DNA of 54,661 nt from JAAEQG01 sp023133475 (GCA_030631415.1 DAOVLE010000002.1:1-54661), one strand, 5' to 3'. Positions 32,287 to 41,974 are shown, counted from the stretch's first letter. A program made the numbers and translations. Notes: generated by a model from the letters alone, not told the origin.

Positions 32287-34811
32287 TAAAGCCCGTGCCC
32301 GGTCGGTTTGGGCACCGGAGCCGACGGGATGTTGGGGAACACCGGGCTGAGGTCGTTGGCCATCACACGCCCGTCACCGTTGATGTCACAACGTTCCGTG
32401 GCCGACGCGACGGCAGTCGGGATCATGGGGAAGATGGGGCTTAGATCGTTGGCCGTCACATTCCCGTTGTTGTTCACATCGCCCACCTGGACCATGTGCC
32501 TCAAGATGAATGGCTGAGCACCGTCCCAGTCGCCTGCATTCTGGACCCCGATCCACAGCGAGTTGCCCAGCACTTGGCTGTTCTCCTTGATCAGCAGCCT
32601 GGTGGTGTCGGCGTTGCCGTGCTCGTCTTCGAGGCTGAAGGTGAAGTTCGCCGAAAGATCAGCCCCGTAGTTCCCATTGTCCAGCAGTGGCCGGATCAGG
32701 ATGTCGCCGGGCTCGGGCAACTCGATGTCACTATCGAACGTTAGCAGAATAGCGTTGTTGCCGGAGCGGCATAGGCTCTTGGTATCAGCCGGGACCGCAA
32801 CCTGCAACGTTACCTGCGGAAGCTCCTCACACTCGTCGGGAATGCCGTTGGTGTTGATGTCCTGGGAGGTTCCCTCGATGATGTCGCAATCATCCGGGAT
32901 GCCGTTGGTGTTGCAATCGGGGTCCACACGCAGAATCACCAACCCGCCGTTTGTGTCAGCCACGTAGGCATACCTGCCAGCAACGGCCACGCCATAGGCA
33001 GACCCGCGGGTGTCGTACCCGCCCGCCCATTGTGGGTCGGTCGGATCGGAGATGTTGATAACCGCGAAACCGCCTCGATAATCGACCATGTAGGCGTACT
33101 CGCTGTCGAGGGCCACATCCCGGGCAAGACAATTGTTGTAGTACTCGCCCGCCCATTGCGGGTTGACCGGATCAGAGATGTCGATGATCTGAAGACCGTA
33201 GCTCCATTCAGCCACGTAGGCGTACCCACCGGCGATAGCCACGCCGTCGGTGCCCCCGTTTATGTTGTGTCCACCCACCCGGAACGGGTGCTGCGAATCG
33301 GAGATGTCGATGATCTGGAGACCGCCGGAAGTGTCGGCTACGTAGGCGTACCCGCCGGCGACGGCCACGTCCCAGGCCAACCCGCTGGTGTCATACCCGC
33401 CCACCCAGAACGGGTGCTGCGGATCGAAAACGTCGATGATCTGAAGACCATCCTCGTCATCAGCCACATAGGCGTACCCGCCGGCAACCGCCACACCATA
33501 GGCAGACCCACTTGTGTCACACCCACTCACCCAGAACGGGTGTTGCGGATCAGAGATGTCAATGATCTGCAAACCCTCCCAAGAATCCGCCAGGTAAGCA
33601 TACCCACCAGCGACGGCCACGCTGTAGGCCCACCCGCTCGTGTCACACCCGCCCACCCATTGCGGGTCACTCGGATCGGAGATGTCGATGATCGCAAGAC
33701 CTGTGTCCCAGCCGGCGATGTAGGCGTTCCCGCCGACAACAACCACGTCCAAAGCACACCCATTTTTGTCGTACCCGCCCGCCCATTGCGGGTCGCTCGG
33801 ATTGGAGATGTCGATGATCGCAAGACCAGCGCCCCATCCAGCCACATAGGTGCACCCGCCAGCGACGACTACGCCACGGGCATACCCGCTGGTGTCGTAT
33901 CCGCCCGCCCATTGTGGGTTGCTTGGATCGGAAATGTCGATAATCACAAGACCAGCATCCCAGTCGGCCACGTAGGCGTACCCGCCGGCGACGACCACGT
34001 CATAGGCACGCCCGCTGGTATAGTACACGCTCACCCATTGCGGGTCGCTCGGATCGGAGATGTCGATGATCTGCAAACCGTATCCATAGTCGGCCACATA
34101 GGCGTACCTGTCGGTGACGGCCACGCCATAGGCACGCCCACTAGTGTAGTACCCGCCCGCCCATTGCGGATTGGCCGGATCGGAAATGTTGATGATCTGC
34201 AGACCAGCGTAATCATCGGTCACGTAAGCGTACCCGCCGGCGACAGCCACGCCTCGGGCGTAGCTACTCGTGTCGTACCCGCCGACCGGCACCGGGTTAG
34301 TCGGATCGGAGATGTCGATGATCTGGAGACCTGCCTCATAGTCCGCTACGTAGGCGTACCCGCCGGCAATGGTTATATCCTCTATGATGTTCGGGAAGAC
34401 TTCACTCTGCCCGAGCACGATTGGGTTCGATGGATCGGTCCCGTCGAGAACGACCAACCGCGGCCCGACACCAAGATAGACCAGGTTTCCCGAGACGGCT
34501 ACGGCGTAGCTGGACCCGCCCGACTGGCTGACCATATCCACCAGGAGCGAGCTTGCCCGGGCATCCTTCGCCGCCGCCTGCCCGAGGTGGCTGGCCGACT
34601 CGAACCAATCAGTGCCGCAACCGTAAGGGAACAGCCATTGGCCCAACACTTTGCTTCGTTGGTCCTCCGGACCGGCAAAACAGGATGGGGCACCCGCGTT
34701 TTCACGCACAAGAGGCCCGCCCCCTTTTCCGTCAAAGCCGACCGCCGGCTCTCCAACCCCCAGCAACATCCCGCTCGCCAACACCACCAGAATAGTCTTG
34801 GACCTTTGCAT
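32286..34811 (-). CDS. Secreted LVIVD-repeat (beta-propeller-like) protein with dockerin-like end
   Basis: The 841-residue product has a signal peptide (SKTILVVLASGMLLG). About sixteen repeats of roughly 42 residues follow, of the form GLQIIDISDPxxPQWxGGYDTSGxAxxVxVAGGYAYVAD, the LVIVD repeat that forms beta-propellers. The C-terminus has DCNTNGIPDDCD repeats, then GDVNNNGNVTANDLSPIF, a dockerin-like calcium motif in two copies. The start ATG at 34811 follows the repeat-rich upstream DNA; a longer frame crosses those repeats and is not used. A family R copy lies inside the N-terminal part, encoding FPYGCGTDWF. Confidence 0.85.
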   Translation of the reverse strand: MQRSKTILVVLASGMLLGVGEPAVGFDGKGGGPLVRENAGAPSCFAGPEDQRSKVLGQWLFPYGCGTDWFESASHLGQAAAKDARASSLLVDMVSQSGGSSYAVAVSGNLVYLGVGPRLVVLDGTDPSNPIVLGQSEVFPNIIEDITIAGGYAYVADYEAGLQIIDISDPTNPVPVGGYDTSSYARGVAVAGGYAYVTDDYAGLQIINISDPANPQWAGGYYTSGRAYGVAVTDRYAYVADYGYGLQIIDISDPSDPQWVSVYYTSGRAYDVVVAGGYAYVADWDAGLVIIDISDPSNPQWAGGYDTSGYARGVVVAGGCTYVAGWGAGLAIIDISNPSDPQWAGGYDKNGCALDVVVVGGNAYIAGWDTGLAIIDISDPSDPQWVGGCDTSGWAYSVAVAGGYAYLADSWEGLQIIDISDPQHPFWVSGCDTSGSAYGVAVAGGYAYVADDEDGLQIIDVFDPQHPFWVGGYDTSGLAWDVAVAGGYAYVADTSGGLQIIDISDSQHPFRVGGHNINGGTDGVAIAGGYAYVAEWSYGLQIIDISDPVNPQWAGEYYNNCLARDVALDSEYAYMVDYRGGFAVINISDPTDPQWAGGYDTRGSAYGVAVAGRYAYVADTNGGLVILRVDPDCNTNGIPDDCDIIEGTSQDINTNGIPDECEELPQVTLQVAVPADTKSLCRSGNNAILLTFDSDIELPEPGDILIRPLLDNGNYGADLSANFTFSLEDEHGNADTTRLLIKENSQVLGNSLWIGVQNAGDWDGAQPFILRHMVQVGDVNNNGNVTANDLSPIFPMIPTAVASATERCDINGDGRVMANDLSPVFPNIPSAPVPKPTGHGL
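34606..34630. repeat. R-family copy inside the LVIVD coding sequence
   Basis: ATCAGTGCCGCAACCGTAAG and its continuation match the intergenic copy at about 40803-40825 base for base. In the gene it is read in frame on the minus strand as FPYGCGTDW, with no loss of frame. Confidence 0.7.
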
Positions 34812-34831
34812 TTTCCCACGTTTTCTTAGTT

Positions 34832-34888
34832 GTAGGGCGGGTTCCACCCGCCACGCCATGCCACGAAGGCGGGTGGAACCCGCCCTAC
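34832..34888. repeat. P-family palindrome
   Basis: Two inverted arms (TAGGGCGGGTTCCACCCG and complement) around a short loop, directly upstream of the LVIVD gene. Confidence 0.8.
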
Positions 34889-35117
34889 ATTTTCGGACTA
34901 AAACCGCACCCGCACTCGGCCGGACCCAATATCCCTGACCATCTGCGATCCTATCCCTCACAAGCCGGCGCTTCAAGGATATTCTGCCCAACCAGGGCAA
35001 TCACATCTAATACCACAGCAAGACTTTGGCACCGGGACGAAAAACAAGAGTCCACGAGCAATCCGGTGCTCTGTCGCGATTGATTTGATGGATCACCGAC
35101 GCAAGGGTGGCCCAGAT

Positions 35118-35256
35118 GTAGGGCGGGTTCCACCCGCCGCAGGCTGCAAGGGAGGCGGGTAAAACCCGCCCTACAGCTACTGGAGGTGGGGATTCTTCGT
35201 TCGGCCTTTTCGCCGTAAGTATTCAGTGAACCCGTATACGTGATAGCGTCGGGTGT
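35118..35256. repeat. P-U-S repeat tandem ending at the RlmI-type stop
   Basis: P palindrome 35118-35174, U (GGGGATTCTTCGTTCGGCC) at about 35188-35206, S (ATTCAGTGAACCCGTATACG) at 35221-35240 and on to 35254. It touches the methyltransferase stop codon at 35257. Confidence 0.8.
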
Positions 35257-36921
35257 TCATGTAACACGCGCGATAATGGTCTTGGCATGGTCGGGGTCGC
35301 CGGCGAAGTCGATCGGCAACGACGGAGTGGCGATCACCGAAACTCGCCGCACCCCGGCGCCCAACACGATCTGCTCCAAGAGCCAATCCCGGCGGACACC
35401 ACGCTGGTTCGTGGAAACCAGCAGAACCCCGCCGGGAGTCATCAGCGAGACAGCTCCGGATACCAGCCGCTGCAAATCCTTCTCCAACGTAAAGACACGG
35501 TGGGTTTTTTTGGCACGGGCGAAACTTGGCGGGTCAATCAACACCAGATCGAACTTGCGGCTTTGACGGTGGGCACGTTTGAAGTAGTTGAAGGCATCGT
35601 CGTTGATGAACTTGTGATCTTCGATGGGGAAGCCGTTGGCCTGAAAGTTTTCCTTGCCCCACTCCAGGCTCTTGCGTGAGATGTCCACGTTCACCGTCGA
35701 GCTTGCCCCGCCCGCCACCGCCGCCACGGAGAACCCGCACGTATAGCAAAACAGGTTCAGCACACTCTTGCCGCCCGCCAACTCGCGAATGCGGCGGCGG
35801 TTCTCCCGTTGATCGAGAAACAACCCGACGGAGTATCCATCATAAGGCCTGACCTGAAACCGCAGCCCGTTCTCCCGCACCACGAATTGCTCGGGAGCGG
35901 GTTTGCCGACCAACGGCTTGGGGTCGCGCAGCGTCTGCGGCCCTGAACCGCTACGGCTACGGTCCTTGGCGAAGTGTTTCACATAACCGGCGGTCAGGTC
36001 GAGTTGTTGGCGATACCATCGGGTAATCTCGCGTAGGGGTGTCTTCCCGGCGTCAAACTTGCCCTGGTGAGCCTGAAGGATAAGCACGTCATCGTAAAGC
36101 TCAGCCGTCAATCCCCCGACGCCGTCCGCCCGGCTATTGAGCATGCGAAAGGCATTCGTATTTTCGTCCAGAAAGCATGGCAACCGGGCAGCCAACGCCG
36201 CACGAAGTCGTGCGGTAAGCGTCCCATCGAGCGCCGTACCTCCCTCGCCGTGATCCACCGCGGCGGTGAAATCCGAGGGCGTCTTTGCCCAAATAGTGAT
36301 GGCATGTTTCAGGCCCGGGTGATGAAAGCGCAGTTCTGCCAGGTGCAGCATCATCGGGCCTACTTTCGCCTTCTCGGGCTTAGGGTGATAGGCTGCATCG
36401 CCCACAATCCACAGCTTCAGCGATTCGATATGTGCCCGTACCTGATGATGGTTCAGCAGCGTTGGCTGACAACGCACCATGGCGCGAGTCGCACCCCGCT
36501 TCAACGGCTTAAACATGGTAGTGGGCATAAGGGAGCCGGAGGCTTTGTGGTCCACCGCGAAACGATCTTTGCCCACAGGCTTGATGACGGCGGTGACGGT
36601 TTGCGGGCGCGGCTTGAGTTTTCCTTGAACCACCGCCACAAAAGTGGGTTTGGCGGAGCCGGTCTCCAGTCCGGTAAGCAAATGCTGCTGAGCTTCGGTG
36701 GACTTGGCATACCCCAGCACACCCGATTGCCACTGGTTCACCTCATACAGCGGCAAGAGCGTTGCGGCGTCATCCCGCCCGGACAAGAGATCGAACACCG
36801 AAGCATCCCGCGACCGTGGGCGCCGTTGAGATGCCAGACCGGCGGGTTTGCTCACGAACAGGTAGTGATCGTCCTCGTGGATGATGGGGACGAGTTTATG
36901 GGCTATTTGCGACTGTTTCAT
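35257..36921 (-). CDS. RluA-like pseudouridine synthase fused to RlmI-type rRNA methyltransferase
   Basis: The 554-residue product joins two domains. Residues 1-225 resemble RluA pseudouridine synthases: VSKPAGLASQ, then YEVNQWQSGVLGYAKS in place of HRLDxxTSGxxxxAK, and FVAVVQGKLKPR. The catalytic Asp is Asn62. Residues 245-554 match RlmI/RlmK-type SAM methyltransferases: LFLDQRENRRRI, NLFCYTCGFSVAA and LIDPPSFARAKK. RlmI methylates C1962 of 23S rRNA. The first domain is probably an inactive RNA-binding part. Start ATG at 36921. Stop TGA touches an S repeat. Confidence 0.85.
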   Translation of the reverse strand: MKQSQIAHKLVPIIHEDDHYLFVSKPAGLASQRRPRSRDASVFDLLSGRDDAATLLPLYEVNQWQSGVLGYAKSTEAQQHLLTGLETGSAKPTFVAVVQGKLKPRPQTVTAVIKPVGKDRFAVDHKASGSLMPTTMFKPLKRGATRAMVRCQPTLLNHHQVRAHIESLKLWIVGDAAYHPKPEKAKVGPMMLHLAELRFHHPGLKHAITIWAKTPSDFTAAVDHGEGGTALDGTLTARLRAALAARLPCFLDENTNAFRMLNSRADGVGGLTAELYDDVLILQAHQGKFDAGKTPLREITRWYRQQLDLTAGYVKHFAKDRSRSGSGPQTLRDPKPLVGKPAPEQFVVRENGLRFQVRPYDGYSVGLFLDQRENRRRIRELAGGKSVLNLFCYTCGFSVAAVAGGASSTVNVDISRKSLEWGKENFQANGFPIEDHKFINDDAFNYFKRAHRQSRKFDLVLIDPPSFARAKKTHRVFTLEKDLQRLVSGAVSLMTPGGVLLVSTNQRGVRRDWLLEQIVLGAGVRRVSVIATPSLPIDFAGDPDHAKTIIARVT

Positions 36922-36944
36922 TGATATCAGACTTTCTCAATCGA

Positions 36945-36965
36945 GTAGGGCGGGTTTCACCCGCC
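36945..36965. repeat. P-family half palindrome
   Basis: TAGGGCGGGTTTCACCCGCC just upstream of the fusion gene's start. Confidence 0.75.
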
Positions 36966-37134
36966 TTGTTGGCTGATCGGATTCGCCAATAAGGTTGGCG
37001 GCATGGAAATCGCCATGCCACATGAGTAGAGTATTATAGATGAGCTTGCTCGTACAGCCGCCTTTGTTCGGTTAAGATTCGTGAGCGTCTTTCCGCGGCT
37101 GATGGGCACGGGTTTTATGAGGGGGTGTGTGCGA

Positions 37135-38262
37135 ATGGACTGGGAATCGGTTCGACAGGATTTCGCCGTCACGCGGAATTACAATTATCAGAACCATGCC
37201 GGCATTGCCCCGTTGCACCGGCGGGCGGCAGAAGCCATTCGGGAGTACGCCGACCAGGTTCAGCAGAACGTCGGGCTGGACCAGGAACTCTATCAGCGGG
37301 CGGAGAGAATCCGCCAGCGGGCGGCGGAGTTGCTCAACGCCAACGCCGATGAGGTCACCTTCGTCAAGAACACCAGTGAGGGGCTCAGTCTGGTGGCCAA
37401 CGGGCTGAACTGGAACAGCGGCGATAACATCGTGACCACCAACGCCGAGTTCCCTGCCAACATCTACCCCTGGCAGGCGTTGCAAAACCGGGGGGTCAAA
37501 CTGCGCATGGTTTTGGAAGAGGACGGGCGGATACCCCTCGAAAAGCTGATCGAAGCCGTCGACTCCCGCACCCGCGTGCTGACCATCTCATCGGTGCAAT
37601 ATGCCAGCGGTTTTCGTAGCGATCTGACGGCGTTGGGGGATTTCTGCCAGAGCAAGGGCGTGTTCTTCTGCGTCGATGCCATCCAGTCGCTGGGGGTGTT
37701 CCCCATCGACGTCAAAGCCATGAACATCGACTTCCTGGCGGCGGACGGGCACAAGTGGCTTTGCGGCCCGGAGGGGGCCGGGTTGTTTTACGTCCGCAAG
37801 GAGGTCCAGGGGCACCTGCGCCCCACCTGTATCGGGTGGGCTTCGGTGAAGGACATGTGGCAGTTTCACCCCTATCACTTCGAGTTCCACGATTCCGCCA
37901 GGCGTTATGACAGCGGCAGTTATAACCTTCCGGGCATTTTCGGGCTGGGGGCGTCCATCGACTGGGTCCTGGAACTCGGGGTCGAGAGGATTTCCCAGCG
38001 ACTCCTGCACTTGACCGACCGCCTGGTTACGGGTCTGCAAGCCAAGGGCTATCGCATCATCAGCCCCCGCCAACGTAGCGAAGCCAGCGGGATTGTCGCC
38101 TTTGTATCCGACCTGCATGACTTGGAGGCCATCCAAAGCCATTTGCAGACCGAGCACCGCATAGTCATAGCAGCCAGGCGCAAACGCCTCCGTGCCAGCC
38201 CCCACGTGTACAACACCGAACGCGAAATCGATCAGCTAATTGCGGCTTTGCCCAAACACTAG
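37135..38262 (+). CDS. Class V aminotransferase (cysteine desulfurase/IPN epimerase-like)
   Basis: The 375-residue product has the fold type I PLP enzyme pattern: NYQNHAGIAPLHRRA at the N-terminus, FVKNTSEGLSLVANGL, VDAIQSLGVFPIDV, and the PLP Lys in FLAADGHKWLCGPEGAGLF. Members include cysteine desulfurases and isopenicillin N epimerase-like enzymes; the exact reaction is not clear. GAGGGGG precedes the ATG at 37135. The stop codon is part of a CTAG palindrome at the repeat edge. Confidence 0.88.
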   Translation: MDWESVRQDFAVTRNYNYQNHAGIAPLHRRAAEAIREYADQVQQNVGLDQELYQRAERIRQRAAELLNANADEVTFVKNTSEGLSLVANGLNWNSGDNIVTTNAEFPANIYPWQALQNRGVKLRMVLEEDGRIPLEKLIEAVDSRTRVLTISSVQYASGFRSDLTALGDFCQSKGVFFCVDAIQSLGVFPIDVKAMNIDFLAADGHKWLCGPEGAGLFYVRKEVQGHLRPTCIGWASVKDMWQFHPYHFEFHDSARRYDSGSYNLPGIFGLGASIDWVLELGVERISQRLLHLTDRLVTGLQAKGYRIISPRQRSEASGIVAFVSDLHDLEAIQSHLQTEHRIVIAARRKRLRASPHVYNTEREIDQLIAALPKH

Positions 38263-38376
38263 TCCAAGGTCCAAGGTCCAAAGTCCAAGGTCCCGTTGGT
38301 TTCTGACTTTGGACTTTGGACTTTGGACTTTGGACTTTGGACTAGTATCTGTAGAGGTCGGGTCTGCGGACCCGAC
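38258..38376. repeat. Tandem GGACTTT inverted repeats and a GTCGGGTC palindrome
   Basis: ACTAGTCC (38258-38265) and GGACTAGT (38339-38346) close a region of CCAAGGT and GGACTTT tandem copies that can pair with each other. Next comes GTCGGGTCTGCGGACCCGAC (38357-38376). The first arm holds the aminotransferase stop; the last touches the M3 peptidase stop. It separates two convergent genes and could act as a bidirectional terminator. Confidence 0.75.
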
Positions 38377-40077
38377 CTACAAACTCTGGAGCTCTGCCTC
38401 CACCGTGTCCATGAGAGGCTTGAGCGTGTCGTAGGTGAAGTCGAACTTGATGCCCGCTGCCGCAAACAGTTCCGGAAGCGGCCGGCTGCCGCCCAGCTTG
38501 AGTGCGTTACGATAGGCCAGAATCGTGGCATGACGATCCTTCTGCCTGTTGCACCAGAGCTGTAAGGCGCCAAGCTGGGCAATCCCATATTCGATATAGT
38601 AAAACGGCATCTGGAAGATGTGAATCTGCCGCTGCCACAGACAAGCCAACTCGCGCTCGTAGCCGCTGTAATCCTCACTACCGCCAAACCGTTCCCGCAA
38701 ACTTACCCAATAATCGCGGCGGGCTTCGGGAGTATGCTCGGGGTTGGTGTAAAGCCAATGCTGAAAGGCGTCGACAGTCGCAATCCACGGCAAGACCGAG
38801 ATGACACCCTCCAATTGCCTGCGGCGGGCCCGCTCCAGGTCTTCCCCCTCGTAGATCACCTCCAGGTGGTCATGAGCCAGCAATTCCATGCCCATCGATG
38901 CCACCTCGGCAAACTCGAGCGGGGCACTGCGGTAGGCAATCAGCGGATCATGCCGGGCGGCATAGGCATGAAAGGCGTGCCCGCCTTCGTGAATCAACGT
39001 CTGAACGTCACGGTGCAAACCGACCGCGTTCATGAAAATGAACGGGTGCCGCGATTCCTCATAGGTGGTCTGGTAGCCACCCGGTGCCTTGCCCTTGCGA
39101 CTCTCCAGGTCCAGGTAGCCGCGACTACACATCTCGTCGAACTGCTCGCCCAACTCCGTGTGGATGCGATGGAATATCCGCGAACATTTGCCGATCAGTT
39201 CCGTGGTGTCCTCGAAAGGCTTGAGCGGCCCACGCCCTTTCTCGTCCACCGCCAGGTCCCAGGGGCGCAGAGAATCCACCCCCAAAGCCTCGCGACGCCG
39301 TGCGTGCATGGCTCGCAAAACCGGGACTGCCGCCTGCTCGACGGCATCGTGGAAAGCCCAGCAATCCTCGGGTGTGTAGTCAAAGCGCTCCTTCACCTTG
39401 AAGGCATACTCGCGGTAATCCTTTGCCCCGGTGTTCAGCGCGATCCGGTGACGCAAGGCAAACAGCTTGCCGAAAATATCGTCGAAGGCATCAGCCTCCC
39501 CCAAACGCCGCGCGGAGCCTTTTTCCCATGCCTGCCGGCGAATCTCACGGTCGGACCATTCCAAATAACGGTTCAACTGCTGGAGGGTCTGCTCGCACTC
39601 GTCAAACTGAACGGTCATCAGCCCGCTGATTTTCTGGAACTCCTGGGTCAGCTTCGCCTCCTCGACCTCCAGCGGGATGTTCTCCTCACGGAACAACTCC
39701 ACCTGATTGCGAACGCTGCGATTAAAGACACGGAAGCGCGCCTGCGGTAGTTCCGCGGCATGCGGGCACGACACATACTTGACATTGAGCGCGTGCCGGC
39801 GCGGTTCACAACGCGGCATGATCTGCTCGACGAAATGCAGATACGCCTTCTCTCGCTCGGCATCGTCGGTCTGGCAGGTCATCTTGACGTAGCAGTCCGA
39901 GCCGACCTCGTCGATGGCGGACTGCAACTCACTGTAGTCCAGCAACCACTGGTTCACATCCTGCACCGAATCCAGCCGACGGGCTTCCAATTCGTCGAAG
40001 TAAGGATTGATCTCGTTCCAGTCTGTCAGTGTATCATCGGGCTTGAGATACTGTCGGGGGAATTCGGGGTTTGACAT
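38377..40077 (-). CDS. M3-family oligoendopeptidase
   Basis: The 566-residue product carries HEGGHAFHAY, the HExxH zinc motif of M3 metallopeptidases, and the later conserved FAEVASMGMELLAH and PFYYIEYGIAQLGALQLW. Such enzymes (PepF type) degrade short peptides in the cytoplasm. Start ATG at 40077. Stop TAG is the TAG of GTAGGTCGGGTCCGC, a repeat. Confidence 0.93.
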   Translation of the reverse strand: MSNPEFPRQYLKPDDTLTDWNEINPYFDELEARRLDSVQDVNQWLLDYSELQSAIDEVGSDCYVKMTCQTDDAEREKAYLHFVEQIMPRCEPRRHALNVKYVSCPHAAELPQARFRVFNRSVRNQVELFREENIPLEVEEAKLTQEFQKISGLMTVQFDECEQTLQQLNRYLEWSDREIRRQAWEKGSARRLGEADAFDDIFGKLFALRHRIALNTGAKDYREYAFKVKERFDYTPEDCWAFHDAVEQAAVPVLRAMHARRREALGVDSLRPWDLAVDEKGRGPLKPFEDTTELIGKCSRIFHRIHTELGEQFDEMCSRGYLDLESRKGKAPGGYQTTYEESRHPFIFMNAVGLHRDVQTLIHEGGHAFHAYAARHDPLIAYRSAPLEFAEVASMGMELLAHDHLEVIYEGEDLERARRRQLEGVISVLPWIATVDAFQHWLYTNPEHTPEARRDYWVSLRERFGGSEDYSGYERELACLWQRQIHIFQMPFYYIEYGIAQLGALQLWCNRQKDRHATILAYRNALKLGGSRPLPELFAAAGIKFDFTYDTLKPLMDTVEAELQSL

Positions 40078-40261
40078 GATCGGGCATCTCCGTAATGTGA
40101 AGGTTCAAAAACTACAACAGAACCACTGCAATGTAAACCTCATGGTGGCACAGTGTAACCTACAGAACCTTGAGCTTTCCAGTCTCGGATGCAAAAAAGT
40201 CGTCGCCGATTTCGACGGGTCACCGACGCATGGGGTGCCCCACCTATTCAGAGGCTGTCGA

Positions 40262-41135
40262 GAGGCCATGTAGCGTAGGCTTCCAGCCTGCACAGTAGCA
40301 GCCGGCGTTCTCGCAAGCCGTTTTTTGACAGCGTTCATCGGCGAGGGCTTCGGTGACGCAACCAATTGCCGAGCAAGAAATTATGGCACTCGCCATGTAG
40401 GGCGGGTTGTAAATATTCAGTAAACCCGTGTGCGGAATAGCGTGGGTTTCGTGTCGGCAGGCTTGCGCTAGGCCCGGCATTTATGCCGGGTATTGGAGTG
40501 GTTGCCATTGCCCCCCGTTCCGCCCCGCCGCCTTCGGCGGCGGGGCGGAACGGGGGGGATTCTTCGTTTGGCCTTCTCACCCGGCATAAATGCCGGGCCT
40601 AGCGCGACGGCTTGCCGGAGGTTGCCTCGTTGCCTGTTCACCACAGGTTTACTGAATGTTTACGGCGGGTTTCACCCGCCGCCTTGAGAAAAAAAAGGCG
40701 TGCACGGGCGACACGGTTGCCCATGTTCGGATTCGGATATAATGACGCCAAGGAGCAGCAGCATGAACTGCATAAATCCGCTGATCGAAGGTAAACGCGA
40801 AGATCAGTGCCGCAACCGTAAGGGAGCGGTCCTACTTGGATAGGCCGCTCCCTCACGGTCGCGGTACTGAGGTAACTGATTTTTGCCGGGTGGCCCATGG
40901 CTTTAGCCGTGGGGGGCACGATTCTAAACGCCCAGGCTGCTACGGAGTCCGGTGGTGCTCGGGGGCCCCATTCGTGTTCCCCACCGCTGAAACGATGGGC
41001 CACCCGCCCAGTTCGGAGTAGAACACTGCTCAAAGGCCCGGTAAAAGGGAAATGTTGATCTATAGGGCTCTGCAGCGTATATTCCTGTGGTGGCAATGAC
41101 ATGGGGCAACTTGCGGGCTTTTCTGGGATGCATAT
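40262..41135. repeat. Large repeat cluster without genes
   Basis: A GGCTTCCAGCCTGCA palindrome at about 40277, a P half (from 40397) fused to S (40417-40450), and a nested T element (40467-40612) follow. The nested element has CCACTCCAATACC (inverse) on the left, U on the right, and a core of CCCCGTTCCGCCCC arms around CCGCCTTCGGCGG. Then come S (40647-40665), R units (40803-40825 and inverse to 40870), and Q units (about 40889-40920, 40976-41005). Nothing coding is seen. Confidence 0.7.
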
Positions 41136-41216
41136 GTGTTGGATACGAGTGCCGAGCGAAAACTCGCCAAGAGTTTTGCGAATGGCTATCGGCGACGGAA
41201 CGATGTGGAGAGAATG

Positions 41217-41555
41217 ATGCCGGTTAATCGTATTATACCAGACCTCCAAGACAATTCCGAGCTTGTCGATGAACTTGTGCACGTGCTACACGAAAACAAG
41301 CCCACCGGGCCACCCGATGATCCAGAAATCATTATTGAAGAAGTGCAGCATTCCAAGAGCTTGCACGTTACAGTCATTTGGGACCGGTGGGAGGAAATCG
41401 ACGCGGAAGAGCGGGGACGTATCATTCTTGAGGCGGTGGCTAAAGAGTTGGGAGAGGCGGAAATGCTCCGCGTAACCATGGCCCTTGGAGTCACCAAAAA
41501 AGAAGCATACCGCCTCAACATACGGGACACGTATGACAGGCACGAACGGCGTTAA
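41217..41555 (+). CDS. Small unknown protein
   Basis: The 112-residue product is not recognised. It is rich in Glu and Lys and ends with a helical region (GVTKKEAYRLNIRDTYDRH). GGAG lies six bases before the ATG at 41217; a TTG start at 41136 is possible but lacks a binding site. It is followed by nusB after 14 bases and may be co-transcribed. No function is suggested. Confidence 0.55.
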   Translation: MPVNRIIPDLQDNSELVDELVHVLHENKPTGPPDDPEIIIEEVQHSKSLHVTVIWDRWEEIDAEERGRIILEAVAKELGEAEMLRVTMALGVTKKEAYRLNIRDTYDRHERR

Positions 41556-41569
41556 TCAGATCGCTATCC

Positions 41570-41974
41570 ATGAAACCCGATCGACACCAAGCCAGAATTC
41601 TAGCGATGCAGGTGCTCTGCCAGCTCGACGTGCAGGGCGAGAGTTTTTTGGAGTCTATGGTCACATTCCTTGCCGAGGAGGAGCCCAACGTAGGCACTCG
41701 CCACTATGCCCGCACGCTTGTTGACTTCGCCTGGGAGAAGCGTCACCATTTCCGGGAGCGGATTCAGGCGTCAGCCTCGCGGTGGGACGTCAAGCGGATG
41801 GATATAGTGGACCGCAACGTCATTCGGGTGGCTTTGGCGGAACTGACCCGCGGCGAGGTGCCGCCCAAGGTGGTGCTGAATGAAGCCATCGAAATCGCCC
41901 GGGAGTACGCATCGGCTAACTCCGCCGGTTTTGTCAACGGCGTGCTCGACGAACTGTATAAAGACATGATGTAG
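41570..41974 (+). CDS. nusB: Transcription antitermination factor NusB
   Basis: The 134-residue product matches NusB: RHQARILAMQVLCQLD at the N-terminus, WDVKRMDIVDRNVIRVALAE and the C-terminal FVNGVLDEL. NusB acts in rRNA antitermination with NusE. The stop TAG is the first TAG of the next P repeat. Confidence 0.95.
   Translation: MKPDRHQARILAMQVLCQLDVQGESFLESMVTFLAEEEPNVGTRHYARTLVDFAWEKRHHFRERIQASASRWDVKRMDIVDRNVIRVALAELTRGEVPPKVVLNEAIEIAREYASANSAGFVNGVLDELYKDMM

Noticed and set aside
33030..34829. Long plus-strand frame opposite the LVIVD gene
   Set aside because: It is the antisense of a highly repetitive gene and mirrors its periodicity.
34812..35000. In-frame extension of the LVIVD protein
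   Set aside because: It crosses a P repeat, and a signal peptide begins at the ATG at 34811.
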